A stretch of 64,000 nucleotides of DNA from Enterococcus sp. CSURQ0835 (GCF_902706605.1 NZ_CACSLH010000001.1:207411-271410), one strand, 5' to 3'. Shown: positions 17,075 through 25,671, counted from the stretch's first letter. Made by a program: numbers and translations. Notes: generated from the letters alone by a model not told the origin.

Positions 17075-18025
17075 TTGAATAAATTAAAAAAATGGCTCTT
17101 AGGCTCAGGCCTATTGAGCATGATCATCTTTTTGTCCGGCTGTGTACCGCATAACAAAGATGGCAGCCCCGACACTAGCAGTTTTATGTACCGCATCTTT
17201 GTAGTTCCATTAGAGAACTTTTTGCAATGGATGGTGCAAAACTTTGACTGGTCATACGGTTTGGCGATCATCGTCTTAACGATCATCGTGCGGATCATCA
17301 TTATGCCACTTGGGATCCATCAATCAAAAAAATCATTGATCCAAACTGAAAAAATGGCCGCTATCAAGCCACAAATGGATGTCGTCCAAGCAAAAGTCAA
17401 AGCAGCTAAAACGCAAGCGGAACAGATGGAAGCCCAACAAGAAATGCAAGCTTTGTACAAAGAAAATGGTGTCAGTATGCTTGGTGGGGTCGGTTGTTTG
17501 CCCCTTCTGATCCAAATGCCGATCTTCTCTGCCTTGTATTACACCGCGCGCTTTTCTCACGGTATCCAAGGTTCGACTTTCTTAGGGATCGAACTGTCAA
17601 AACCTAGTTACATGCTGGTGATCTTTGTTGGTGTCGCCTACTTGCTTCAAGGCTACATCTCACTGATCGGTGTCCCTGAAGAGCAGAAAAAGACGATGCG
17701 TTCCATGATGATCGCTTCACCATTGATGATCGTCTTCATGTCGTTCACCTCACCAGCTGGGGTCGCGTTGTATTGGGTCGTCGGCGGGGTCTTCAGTTGT
17801 ATCCAAACGTTCATCACAAACGTTATGATGCGACCACGGATCAAAGCGAAGATTCAAGCGGAACTAAAAAAGAATCCACCAAAACAAGTCGTGAAGCCTG
17901 TCGTCAAACAAGCTGAACCGATTAAAGAAAAACCAAAAAATATTCAAAATCCCGCAAAGAAAAATAACCGAAACACAGGGAAACAAACCGGACGCAATGC
18001 CGGAAAGCAACCTAATAAAAAATAA
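17075..18025 (+). CDS. yidC: YidC/Oxa1-family membrane protein insertase (lipoprotein)
   Basis: YidC inserts and folds membrane proteins. TTG 17075 is chosen as start because GGAAG lies 7 nt upstream; the longer GTG start at 17045 has no site. The protein (316 aa) has a lipoprotein signal with lipobox LSGC, so Cys is lipidated after cleavage. Five membrane helices follow (first near 45-75), with the cytoplasmic loop rich in Lys/Gln (about 90-125) and the hydrophilic-groove arginine in ILTIIVRIIIMPLG. A strongly basic ~50-residue tail (KKNPPKQVVKP onward) resembles ribosome-binding tails of YidC2-type paralogues. Confidence 0.93.
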   Translation: MNKLKKWLLGSGLLSMIIFLSGCVPHNKDGSPDTSSFMYRIFVVPLENFLQWMVQNFDWSYGLAIIVLTIIVRIIIMPLGIHQSKKSLIQTEKMAAIKPQMDVVQAKVKAAKTQAEQMEAQQEMQALYKENGVSMLGGVGCLPLLIQMPIFSALYYTARFSHGIQGSTFLGIELSKPSYMLVIFVGVAYLLQGYISLIGVPEEQKKTMRSMMIASPLMIVFMSFTSPAGVALYWVVGGVFSCIQTFITNVMMRPRIKAKIQAELKKNPPKQVVKPVVKQAEPIKEKPKNIQNPAKKNNRNTGKQTGRNAGKQPNKK

Positions 18026-18037
18026 CATCGCACTTTC

Positions 18038-18067
18038 ATCCCACTCGAAGCTGAGTGGGATTTTTTT
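18038..18067 (+). terminator. Terminator of yidC
   Basis: Stem ATCCCACTC / GAGTGGGAT, 6-nt loop, then seven T. Confidence 0.92.
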
Positions 18068-18091
18068 ATTTCTCCAACTTCCGCAACAAGC

Positions 18092-18123
18092 AAAAAACCA
18101 AACGCAGTTTGCATTTGGTTTTT
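18092..18123 (-). terminator. Terminator of the first DUF5648/FIVAR gene
   Basis: AAAACCAAACGCA / TGCATTTGGTTTT hairpin, one mismatch; T-run on the minus strand after the gene ending at 18135, and usable in both directions. Confidence 0.8.
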
Positions 18124-18134
18124 ACTTTAACTAT

Positions 18135-19343
18135 TTAGTTATTGCTGTCAGGTAAATTTTCTGCGCCTTCTTCATTTGTCGTGTATAATATCGGCTTGTC
18201 AGTTTTAGCGGGTACTTTTTTCAAGCCATTGTCATTCAACAGATCAGGCAATGTTTTTGTGGCGAAGATCTCCACGATCGCATCGACTTGCGCTTGACTG
18301 TATGTTCCATCATCCGCACCTGCGATCGTCTTGCGCAGTAACGCCAGTGAAGTAGGATAAGATGCTTCCGCTCCAAATTTGAAATCGGTCGCAGCATATT
18401 GCGCGGCAACTAGTGCTTTCAAGTAGCCGACATACACCACTTTATCGTAAGCTGTTTTAGCAGCTGGCGTGTATGCATTGCTGGCTGCCGTGACTTGTTT
18501 GTTCGTAACCGCTGGATCCGTAATCAACTCACGTAATTTTACTAGTTCGGGCGTTGCTAAAAAGTTTTCAAACGAACGCTTGCCATAATCTTCTGCTTTT
18601 AACTCATCCACTTTGCGCAGCAAGTTTTTTAATTCACCGATCTTCGCTAACTGTTCAAAGGCAGCCGACAATTCTTTAGCTGAAGCATCGACTTGGGCTT
18701 GTGTCGCGTTTTGATCTGCTAAGACAGCTTCCGCTTTTTTCAAGACGACTTGATAGGCTTTCAATGAATCCGCACCATACTCTTCAGGGTCCATCTGTTG
18801 GCCAAAGCTGACTTGTTCTTGCAATGATTCTTTGTCCACACTATTTATTTTTCCTACAGCATAAAACGCTGTGCCTTCATCTTTCCAGCCTAAATCAACG
18901 ATCGTTTTTTGTTCAGTCGAACTGATCGTAAAATTATGCGTCCCGCTTTGCGCGTTGGGATTGTATGCCCGATAGACGGGTTCACGATTTTGCTGGGTTT
19001 GATCGGCAGAATAAAAACTTTCTCCTTCACCTTTCCAACCTAGACGGATCAAATAATCATACTCGCCACGGTCAGAAGTATAATGATGATCCCCAACATG
19101 TTCATTGTACAAACGATAGACAGCATCTCCTGTAGTCGGCGCTTGCCAACCGATCCCCTCATCATGCCAACCTTCTTGGATCAATAACTGTTTCTCGCCT
19201 AGATCTTCCGTGTAAAAATGTTCACCAGAATTCGGATTATATAACCGATACAAAGCAACAGATGACGCAGAAGCATCTTGTACTGCCATCACAAAACTCA
19301 GCCCAATCATGGTACTCAAGCCTAACAAATAACTTTTTTTCAT
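18135..19343 (-). CDS. Secreted DUF5648-repeat/FIVAR-like protein A
   Basis: A 402-aa protein with a signal peptide (cleavage after about residue 26). Three DUF5648-like modules follow (about 30-170), each opening YRLYNPNSGEHFYT, YRLYNEHVGDHHYT or YRAYNPNAQSGTHNFT and closing with a GW..EG..F motif. The C-terminal ~220 residues are helical, FIVAR-like repeats (ATQAQVDASAKELSAAFEQL). No LPXTG anchor or lipobox is present, so it is released or held non-covalently. The repeats resemble modules found in other Gram-positive surface proteins, but no activity is known. It is monocistronic with its own ribosome site and terminator. Confidence 0.8.
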   Translation of the reverse strand: MKKSYLLGLSTMIGLSFVMAVQDASASSVALYRLYNPNSGEHFYTEDLGEKQLLIQEGWHDEGIGWQAPTTGDAVYRLYNEHVGDHHYTSDRGEYDYLIRLGWKGEGESFYSADQTQQNREPVYRAYNPNAQSGTHNFTISSTEQKTIVDLGWKDEGTAFYAVGKINSVDKESLQEQVSFGQQMDPEEYGADSLKAYQVVLKKAEAVLADQNATQAQVDASAKELSAAFEQLAKIGELKNLLRKVDELKAEDYGKRSFENFLATPELVKLRELITDPAVTNKQVTAASNAYTPAAKTAYDKVVYVGYLKALVAAQYAATDFKFGAEASYPTSLALLRKTIAGADDGTYSQAQVDAIVEIFATKTLPDLLNDNGLKKVPAKTDKPILYTTNEEGAENLPDSNN

Positions 19344-19466
19344 CTTCTTACTCCTTATTAAAATAATCGTAAAAATTTCTTCTTATTAATAAGTTACCAT
19401 TCGCTAATCAGTTTTACAATAACATTTAATCAAAAAATAGTTTGGCTGTAAGCTTTGTTCGAAGTA

Positions 19467-19501
19467 CAAAAAAATCCCCCAGAATAAACTTCTGAGGAAT
19501 C
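19467..19501 (-). terminator. Terminator of DUF5648 protein B gene
   Basis: Imperfect hairpin (ATTCCTCAGAA / TTCTGGGGGAT on the minus strand) followed by a run of T. Confidence 0.78.
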
Positions 19502-19506
19502 AGAAT

Positions 19507-20421
19507 CTACGCTTGTGCTACAGCCGTCAACGCATCATAGAGTTTATTGGCGATCGCATCGACTTCGGCTTGTGTTGCATTCGTATCATTATAGACAGCT
19601 TGCGCATCTGGCAAGAGCTTAACAGCAACTTGCCATTCAGGTTTTGCTGTGTAAGCAGAATTTTTACTGAAATCATTATAACGATCTAAAGCACCTTTTA
19701 AAGCAAATTTACTGGCTTGTTCGACTAACTTATTCATGTAGTCCGTTAATTCAGTTGTCATCTTTGCATAATCATCCTTGGTAGAATTATCCGCCGTTAA
19801 GATTCGTTGTGCTTGAGTCAAGGCAACCGCAAAGCCTGCCCAAGAATCACTCGTATAATTATTTTCGTCTAAAGCTTTCGCTTCGTTGATCACATTGGCT
19901 AATTTGTTTTTCGCTTGGTCCGCTACATAATCATTGCCGTAAAACGCAACGCCTTCATCAGTCCAACCATTTTTCGCTAAGAAAGTTTGTTCATTTTTAT
20001 TCGCGGTAAAATTATGGCTGCCGATCTTCGCATTTTTATTATAGGCGCGGTAGATCTCTTGACGATTCTTCACACTCTTATCCGCCGAGTAAAAACTCTT
20101 GCCTTCACCTTTCCAACCCACTTTTTCCAAGAAATTATATTCGTCTTGGCTCATAGTGTAATGATGATCACCAGAGTTTGGATTGTACAAGCGATAGACT
20201 GTATCCCCTTTATCTGGTGTGAACCAGGCGATTCCTTCTTCATGCCAGCCAACACTAGCTAAGCCATCTTTTTCAGCCGCACTTTCCGTATAAAAATGTT
20301 CGCCAGAATTAGGATTATACATCCGGTACAACAAATTCGAATCCGCTTGTGCTTCATGCGCACCCGCAAAAACAACTCCGGCTCCAAACAACACACTTAA
20401 ACCAATCAAACTTTTCTTCAT
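19507..20421 (-). CDS. Secreted DUF5648-repeat/FIVAR-like protein B
   Basis: A 304-aa member of the same family and the shortest of the four in the tandem cluster. The start is ATG 20421 with AGGAG 8 nt upstream; the longer reading to 20451 has no site. A signal peptide (ends near EAQADS) is followed by three repeats (YRMYNPNSGEHFYT, YRLYNPNSGDHHYT, YRAYNKNAKIGSHNFT) and about 130 residues of FIVAR-like helices ending abruptly at ...DALTAVAQA. It has fewer helical repeats than its neighbours and no wall anchor, so copy number of the FIVAR part is what varies in the family. Confidence 0.8.
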   Translation of the reverse strand: MKKSLIGLSVLFGAGVVFAGAHEAQADSNLLYRMYNPNSGEHFYTESAAEKDGLASVGWHEEGIAWFTPDKGDTVYRLYNPNSGDHHYTMSQDEYNFLEKVGWKGEGKSFYSADKSVKNRQEIYRAYNKNAKIGSHNFTANKNEQTFLAKNGWTDEGVAFYGNDYVADQAKNKLANVINEAKALDENNYTSDSWAGFAVALTQAQRILTADNSTKDDYAKMTTELTDYMNKLVEQASKFALKGALDRYNDFSKNSAYTAKPEWQVAVKLLPDAQAVYNDTNATQAEVDAIANKLYDALTAVAQA

Positions 20422-20504
20422 CAAACTGCTCCTTCCAAACTTTTCCGTCATTACTTCTATTTAAGCAAAAAAAATGAAAAGACGCAAACAATTGCCTGAG
20501 AAAA

Positions 20505-20539
20505 CAAAAAACCAACCTCATCAAAATGAGATTGGTTTT
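20505..20539 (-). terminator. Terminator of DUF5648 protein C gene
   Basis: AAACCAATCTCAT / ATGAGGTTGGTTT hairpin with a TTTG loop and a T-run on the minus strand. Confidence 0.85.
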
Positions 20540-20558
20540 GAAATTCAAATAAATTGAA

Positions 20559-22055
20559 TTATTGTGCTGCAACAAAAGCTGCTAAGTCAGTGTAAGCAAC
20601 AGTTGGTTCTTTAGCATTGGCATCATCAATTTGAGCTTTTTTAGCTGCTGCTGCTGTTTTATCAACGTTAGCAGTTAATTTAGCAAGTGTGTTGTAAAGT
20701 GTAGTTTCTTTAGCTGCAAGTGCATCTGTCGCAGTTTTATCACCTTTAAGTGCTACGTCTTTAAGACTTTGAGCTAAGTCATCAGCTGCTGCTGTGTAAA
20801 CATTGTAGTCAGCTGCACTATCAAATTGATTTTCAGCGTAAACGTATTTGTCAGCTTTTTTACCAAATTGATCATTGTAAGATTTAGCGGTATTAATGAA
20901 AGCTAAAGCTTTATATTGAGTATCCAAGTTAGTCAATGCTGTAGTTGCAGCAGTTTCATTTTCTGGAGTATCTTCAGTTGCTTTCAAAGCTGCTTGAGCT
21001 GCTGGTAAAGCTGCTTGTAAGTTATCCCAAGTAAGTTTTGTGTAGTTATCAGCTTTAAGCGTTGCTAAAGCTTTCACTGCTTTATCTAAGTTTTTATAAG
21101 CATCAGTGCTTGAGAAAGGTTTTTTAAGCGCTGCTTTAGCATCTGTTAAATCATAGAAAGCAGTTGTAAGTTGTTCAGGTGTTGCTTCAGGATCATCAAG
21201 AACTTTCTTCGCTGCATCAACTGCTTTTACATAAGCATCAGCAGTTCCAGCAACAAATTCTTCTGGAGTATATTTAGCATCAATATAATCTTGACCATCT
21301 AAACCATCAACTAAACCTTTTAATGCAGTAGCATCTTTAACAGCTTCGAATTCTAAACCTGCAGCAGCTTTGTCTAAAGCTGCTTTAGCTGCATCTACAT
21401 CAGCTTGAGTTGCTTTATCGTCAGCAGCTACTTTTGAAGCTTCGTTAAATGCTACACGGAATGGAGCAAATGAATCAACTGTGTAACGATCATAGTTATC
21501 GTTAGCACCTTTAACGTCAGCAATCGCTTTGTTCAAAGCGTCTTTGTTAACTTTTTCGTCTTCTTTGTTAACACCGTAGAAGCCGATACCTTCATCGTCC
21601 CAACCTTTAGCAACTAAGCCAGTTTGTTCATCTTTACTTGGTGTAAAGTTATGAGCACCTGCTTTAGCGTTAGGGTTGTAAGCGCGGTAGATTGGAACAG
21701 TCTTAGCAGTGTCTGACTTGAAGCTTTCGCCTTCGCCAGTCCAACCGATTTTAACTAAGTTGTCGTATTCACCTTTGTTATCAGTGTAATGGTGGTCGCC
21801 AGCATTTGGGTTGTATAAACGGTAAACAGTGTCACCTTTTTCTGGTGTGTACCAACCAATGCCTTCATTGTTCCAACCAGCTTTAACTAAGCCATCGCGT
21901 TCGCCTGCGTTTAATGTGTAGAAATGTTCGCCTGAATTTGGATTGTAAAGACGATACAATTCGTTAGCAGAAGCTGCAGATGCGTCTTGGCTTGAAGCCA
22001 TAACTAGGCCTAACCCAACGATAGCTCCTAAACTTAAAATAACTTTCTTCTTCAT
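20559..22055 (-). CDS. Secreted DUF5648-repeat/FIVAR-like protein C (probably the abundant one)
   Basis: The longest member, 498 aa: signal peptide (to about residue 27), three DUF5648-like modules (about 30-170), then about four FIVAR-like helical repeats, such as ATQADVDAAKAALDKAAAG. Its codons differ from its neighbours: GCT/GCA, GAA, AAA and GTT dominate, and the usual ATC-G/GAT-C pattern is rare, as in highly expressed genes. It has a strong GGAAGGAG site and a ~500-bp AT-rich upstream region with good promoter elements. There is no LPXTG. Function is unknown; heavy secretion of a surface-associated protein is the inference. Confidence 0.8.
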   Translation of the reverse strand: MKKKVILSLGAIVGLGLVMASSQDASAASANELYRLYNPNSGEHFYTLNAGERDGLVKAGWNNEGIGWYTPEKGDTVYRLYNPNAGDHHYTDNKGEYDNLVKIGWTGEGESFKSDTAKTVPIYRAYNPNAKAGAHNFTPSKDEQTGLVAKGWDDEGIGFYGVNKEDEKVNKDALNKAIADVKGANDNYDRYTVDSFAPFRVAFNEASKVAADDKATQADVDAAKAALDKAAAGLEFEAVKDATALKGLVDGLDGQDYIDAKYTPEEFVAGTADAYVKAVDAAKKVLDDPEATPEQLTTAFYDLTDAKAALKKPFSSTDAYKNLDKAVKALATLKADNYTKLTWDNLQAALPAAQAALKATEDTPENETAATTALTNLDTQYKALAFINTAKSYNDQFGKKADKYVYAENQFDSAADYNVYTAAADDLAQSLKDVALKGDKTATDALAAKETTLYNTLAKLTANVDKTAAAAKKAQIDDANAKEPTVAYTDLAAFVAAQ

Positions 22056-22554
22056 AAAAATCTCCTTCCGAATTCAAAAAAGTTTTGATAAACGATAACT
22101 TATATAACGTTTATGTATATAGAATATCACATTACCAAATTTTTGTAACCCAAAATCAACTTTTTTTTTAATTTTTTTCTAGCGCTTTTCTACTATTATA
22201 TAGCGCCTACTCTTGACACGAATCAAAAAAATTAATTGTATTTTCATAAAAAGCAAACCGTGTAATAACGCGTAATTTACGACAGAATTTTTTTTAATTT
22301 AATGAGAGAAAAATTTCAATAACCAATAAAAATGGTAATTTTCGTAACATTTCATTGGCTTTTCATCTATTTTTTACAAAAAATAGTAGTTTTTTGTTTT
22401 GGAAAATGATTGTTCAAAAAGCTGGCTTCACCTATTTAGCTAAAAATTTTCACTTCATTTATTGGAATGATACGTAGTTCATCAACTAGTTAAAGCGGGA
22501 TTTTCCATTCAAAAAAATCCCCCAATCAACTTGGAGGATTTGGTTAGTTGAAAT
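22056..22554. promoter_or_regulatory. AT-rich 499-bp intergenic region with promoters for protein C
   Basis: No gene is seen here. On the minus strand a perfect TATAAT (about 22195-22200) is bracketed by two copies of the TAGCGC sequence (plus-strand 22180-22185 and 22201-22206, 21 bp apart), which looks like an operator over a promoter. A second possible promoter nearer the gene is TTACAA-16-TATTCT (about 22120-22150). The remainder is A/T homopolymer-rich. At 22511-22541 lies the terminator of protein D. Confidence 0.5.
22511..22541 (-). terminator. Terminator of DUF5648 protein D gene
   Basis: AAATCCTCCAA / TTGGGGGATTT hairpin and T-run on the minus strand. Confidence 0.87.
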
Positions 22555-23733
22555 TTAGTTTTGTTGTTTAGTGAGCAGTTGCGGTTTTTCACTTTTAGCA
22601 GGTACTTTAGTTTGAGCTGCTTGCGTGAGATCTACTTTGACTTTGACGATAAAATCTTGGACGAAGCGATCGACTTCCGCTTGTGATTTTTTCCCCGCGT
22701 TAGTGTCTGCTAACATTTGAGTCAGTGCAGGGACTAACTTATCAGTGTAATCGTTTTGAGCTGTGCTTGAAATAAAATCACTTGCTTCATAGGTCATTTG
22801 CTTTAATTTGTTCAAGTCACCACTGTAGACGACATTGGCATAGCCGGCATTGATTTTTTGGATGGCGTCTGTAACTTGGGCTTTTGTTACGTCAGGATTA
22901 TTGAGAACGTTTTGGAAGATGTCGCTAAACAATTCACTGCTTAAAAAGGCGTTGAATTGCGTAGTCACGAATAATTCATTGGCGTTGTGATCCATCGACA
23001 AAGCACCCAGCTGGTCGAGCATCGTCTGTAATGGCATTAAGGAAACGAGTTCATTGACTGACGTCGTTAATTTTGCAGTCGCCCCATCGACTTCTTCTTG
23101 AGTGGCAGCATTATTTTGAGCAACCGTTTGAGCTGTCGCTAATGCGGCCTGGTATACTTGATATGATTTTTTAGTATAGCCATCTGCTGGGATCGTTTTA
23201 TTTTTTTCAATCGCTGCGTTCAATTCATTTTTATCGACTGCATTTTGAGCAACGCCGTAAAAACTAATTTTCTCATCTCGCCAACCAACTTTGACCAACC
23301 CATTTTGTTCGGTCAGACTAGCGGTAAAATTATGCGCACCGGTTTTGGCATTTGGATTATACGCGCGATAAATCGGTACTCGCGGTTCGGTCGTAGCAGA
23401 ATAAAAACTAGCGCCTTCACCTTTCCAACCAAGTGCAACCAAATTATCGTATTCGCCTTTATTTTCAGTGTAATGATGGTCACCTGCGTTTGGATTATAT
23501 AAACGATACACTTGATCCCCTTGAGTGGGCGTGTACCAGCCGATCCCTTCTGCCGTCCATCCAGCTGTGACCAAATTATTTTTTTCAGTGACAGCTAACG
23601 TGTAAAAATGTTCGCCACTATTCGGATTGTACAGCCGATATAATTCTTTCGTAGCAGCCGCAGCCGTCTGACTCGTGGCGACGATGATACCTAACCCAAC
23701 TAACGCACTCACACTCAATACAATTTTTTTCAT
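22555..23733 (-). CDS. Secreted DUF5648-repeat/FIVAR-like protein D
   Basis: A 392-aa paralogue. ATG 23733 follows GGAGG at about 8 nt. A signal peptide (ends near TAAAATK) is followed by three modules (YRLYNPNSGEHFYT, YRLYNPNAGDHHYT, YRAYNPNAKTGAHNFT) and about 210 residues of FIVAR-like repeats. Its last ~30 residues (TKVPAKSEKPQLLTKQQN) resemble the end of protein A (KKVPAKTDKPILYT), so A and D are closest in the C-terminal part. No wall anchor is present. It is transcribed separately from C. Confidence 0.8.
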   Translation of the reverse strand: MKKIVLSVSALVGLGIIVATSQTAAAATKELYRLYNPNSGEHFYTLAVTEKNNLVTAGWTAEGIGWYTPTQGDQVYRLYNPNAGDHHYTENKGEYDNLVALGWKGEGASFYSATTEPRVPIYRAYNPNAKTGAHNFTASLTEQNGLVKVGWRDEKISFYGVAQNAVDKNELNAAIEKNKTIPADGYTKKSYQVYQAALATAQTVAQNNAATQEEVDGATAKLTTSVNELVSLMPLQTMLDQLGALSMDHNANELFVTTQFNAFLSSELFSDIFQNVLNNPDVTKAQVTDAIQKINAGYANVVYSGDLNKLKQMTYEASDFISSTAQNDYTDKLVPALTQMLADTNAGKKSQAEVDRFVQDFIVKVKVDLTQAAQTKVPAKSEKPQLLTKQQN

Positions 23734-23920
23734 CAAACTATCCTCCCAAATTTGAAACCTAGATTAGGAGTATAACATATTTTATATAACCGAAGTGATG
23801 TTTTTGAAATAAACTCGCTACTAGAAATTTTAAAAGCTAAACTCACTAGCAAATATAAAAAAAGTAATCGTTACTTTACTTAAGCACGATTACTTTTTAC
23901 TGCTTTACTACTTATCCGAG

Positions 23921-24640
23921 CTAACTTAATAGTAATTCATTTTTCAATGTATAATTCAATTGTGCTGGGATTCTCCCTGTCAAATTCAGCCGCACCTTAT
24001 AGTGGGATTCCGCGTTTTTATAAAATTGATACTCAAGTTTAATCGCCACATCTGCATCTAAGATCGTTCGCACAAAAGTAGAATAAAAAGCAGGGATATA
24101 CCCAATTTTTTTATTTTGTGTTTGATCAAATACAAAAACTGCATCTTGATCATAGAGATTTTTTTCTTCTTTGACTAACATGAGTTGCGCATTTTCCAAT
24201 GTAGCAGTTTCATTGTTGTAATGTCGCCAGCCACGTAAAAAACAATCAATCTCAAAACGATTTTCTTTTTCATAAATTGGTTCCACAAACTCGTATGCAT
24301 CTCCGTACAACCGCCCACCAGTAATTGCTAACAAATCAAAATTACCCTGCTTTTTCTCTTGATCAAAGATCTCAAACAAAAAGTGATAATCTTTACGTCT
24401 TCGATTTGGTAAACGTCGATTAAAAGCACTAAATAGTTTAGTCGCATGATACGTTTTTGTTAAATCAGGAAAAGCCGGGTGCCCCGCATAACCTGCAGCA
24501 ATTGCAGCTTGCAAACTTTTTTCTTGTCCATGCTCATAAGCAAAAGAAAAAGTTTGATCTTGATGCTGAAACAACGTTCCTACATGGTACCAACAACGAG
24601 TCTTTCGATCTTGCCAAAGTAAATACAATTTTTTTTCCAT
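23921..24640 (-). CDS. HIRAN-domain protein with HipA-N-like start
   Basis: A 239-aa protein. The first ~95 residues (YLLWQDRKTRCWYHVGTL ... FSAFNRRLPNRRRKDY) resemble the N-terminal subdomain that HipA-type kinases usually carry. Residues about 140-210 fit a HIRAN domain (LVKEEKNLYDQDAVFVFD, KKIGYIPAFYS), a fold that in other proteins recognises DNA ends or damage. It starts 1 nt after the stop of the kinase gene, with GAGGTG inside that gene, so translation is coupled. AT-rich compared with the surroundings. It may be the partner or antitoxin of the kinase, by inference. Confidence 0.72.
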   Translation of the reverse strand: MEKKLYLLWQDRKTRCWYHVGTLFQHQDQTFSFAYEHGQEKSLQAAIAAGYAGHPAFPDLTKTYHATKLFSAFNRRLPNRRRKDYHFLFEIFDQEKKQGNFDLLAITGGRLYGDAYEFVEPIYEKENRFEIDCFLRGWRHYNNETATLENAQLMLVKEEKNLYDQDAVFVFDQTQNKKIGYIPAFYSTFVRTILDADVAIKLEYQFYKNAESHYKVRLNLTGRIPAQLNYTLKNELLLS

Positions 24641-24641
24641 T

Positions 24642-25487
24642 CTAATTCACCTCGAAATCGTTGATTAGCTGTTCAATTTTTTGGGTGCGATAAATAATTA
24701 GCTTTACGATTAGTTTACTCCTAAGCTCACTAACACCAACTCGCTGCACTAATAATTCGGATATTACTTCAGAATTTTTATGTTGGAATTTTTTAAACGT
24801 ATGAACAAACAACTGCTGATCATTTGCTAAAAGCGCTTGGAGAATTGATATAAACTTAGGTTTTTTCTTTTCATAAAAAAATAATGATCTAGCTCTATTT
24901 GTGTATGCTTGAAATTTATTGTTATCACGTAAAAAATCAAGTAATTGTTCATCTTTATAACCTGAGAAAAGTGAAGAACCGTTATCATAGAGCGGAGAAA
25001 AATATTTCTCATTTGTTTTTTGATTTGTTAGGATTCCCCAGTTTTGCACATGACGATCTTGATTGGCAATCAAATAATCAAAAAGACACATTTCAAAAAA
25101 GTTTTCTTTTACACCTAATTGCTTAACAATTTCCAGTGATTTCATTAATGTGTATTCAGTTAAATCATATTCATCAAAATCGTCTCCAAAATAATCCACG
25201 ATTTCTTGGAACTCCAAGTATGTTTGTTCCCCTTCAGGAATAAATGATTTGGAGATCGTTCCTAATACTCCAGCTCGTTCAGCAAAAACAGTCTCTGGGA
25301 TTTTCAAATTAAATATTTCTGTCCCTAAACAATAAGAAGCGACTTCTCCAATTCTTTCTCCTTCACTCTGTGGCTTTTTAAATAAATATTTCTCTTTATT
25401 TGAAGGATTAATCAACCAAATTTTTTCTCTAGCACCGGAAGGATTTTCTGCTGCGACTTCCCAATCAGTTACATCTATCGTTTTCAC
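24642..25487 (-). CDS. HipA-like Ser/Thr kinase
   Basis: A 281-aa kinase of the HipA/CtkA type. Visible parts are an ATP-binding segment (KYLFKKP ... GERIGEVASYCLG), the catalytic loop ANQDRHVQNWG and the metal-binding DNGSS that replaces DFG. The HipA N-subdomain is missing here and appears to be in the neighbouring HIRAN protein, as in split HipS/HipT systems. GTG 25487 is taken as start (AGGTG upstream); GTG 25520 is possible. HipA toxins phosphorylate aminoacyl-tRNA synthetases. No HipB-like DNA-binding gene is adjacent. The low GC and position beside a tRNA suggest acquisition. Confidence 0.75.
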   Translation of the reverse strand: MKTIDVTDWEVAAENPSGAREKIWLINPSNKEKYLFKKPQSEGERIGEVASYCLGTEIFNLKIPETVFAERAGVLGTISKSFIPEGEQTYLEFQEIVDYFGDDFDEYDLTEYTLMKSLEIVKQLGVKENFFEMCLFDYLIANQDRHVQNWGILTNQKTNEKYFSPLYDNGSSLFSGYKDEQLLDFLRDNNKFQAYTNRARSLFFYEKKKPKFISILQALLANDQQLFVHTFKKFQHKNSEVISELLVQRVGVSELRSKLIVKLIIYRTQKIEQLINDFEVN

Positions 25488-25562
25488 ACAGCACCTACTT
25501 ATTTTTATTAAGTTTATCACCTTTAACCATTGAAAACTATTGATTTTTACTCAAGATACATA

Positions 25563-25595
25563 AAGAGTCAAGATCTCTATTAGATCTTGACTCTT
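25563..25595 (-). terminator. Perfect 14-bp hairpin after the tRNA gene
   Basis: AAGAGTCAAGATCT / AGATCTTGACTCTT with a 5-nt loop. On the minus strand it follows the tRNA, but the trailing T-run is poor (CTTTATG), so readthrough into the kinase gene is conceivable. Confidence 0.65.
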
Positions 25596-25599
25596 GGAA

Positions 25600-25671
25600 T
25601 AACCCGTACGGGATTTGAACCCGTGTTTCCGCGCTGAGAACGCGGCGTCTTAACCCCTTGACTAACGGGTT
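25600..25671 (-). tRNA. tRNA-Glu (anticodon CUC)
   Basis: A full cloverleaf folds on the minus strand: acceptor AACCCGT/ACGGGTT, D arm GTC..GAC, anticodon stem CCGCG/CGCGG with loop TTCTCAG (anticodon CTC) and T arm ACGGG-TTCAAAT-CCCGT. CCA is not encoded. The CUC anticodon reads GAG. Most Firmicutes read both Glu codons with UUC, and the first two acceptor pairs are A-U rather than G-C, so this is an unusual isoacceptor. Confidence 0.9.

Noticed and set aside
18135..23733. CRISPR array or simple DNA repeats
   Set aside because: Similarities are protein-level paralogous modules; there are no short regular direct repeats with unique spacers.
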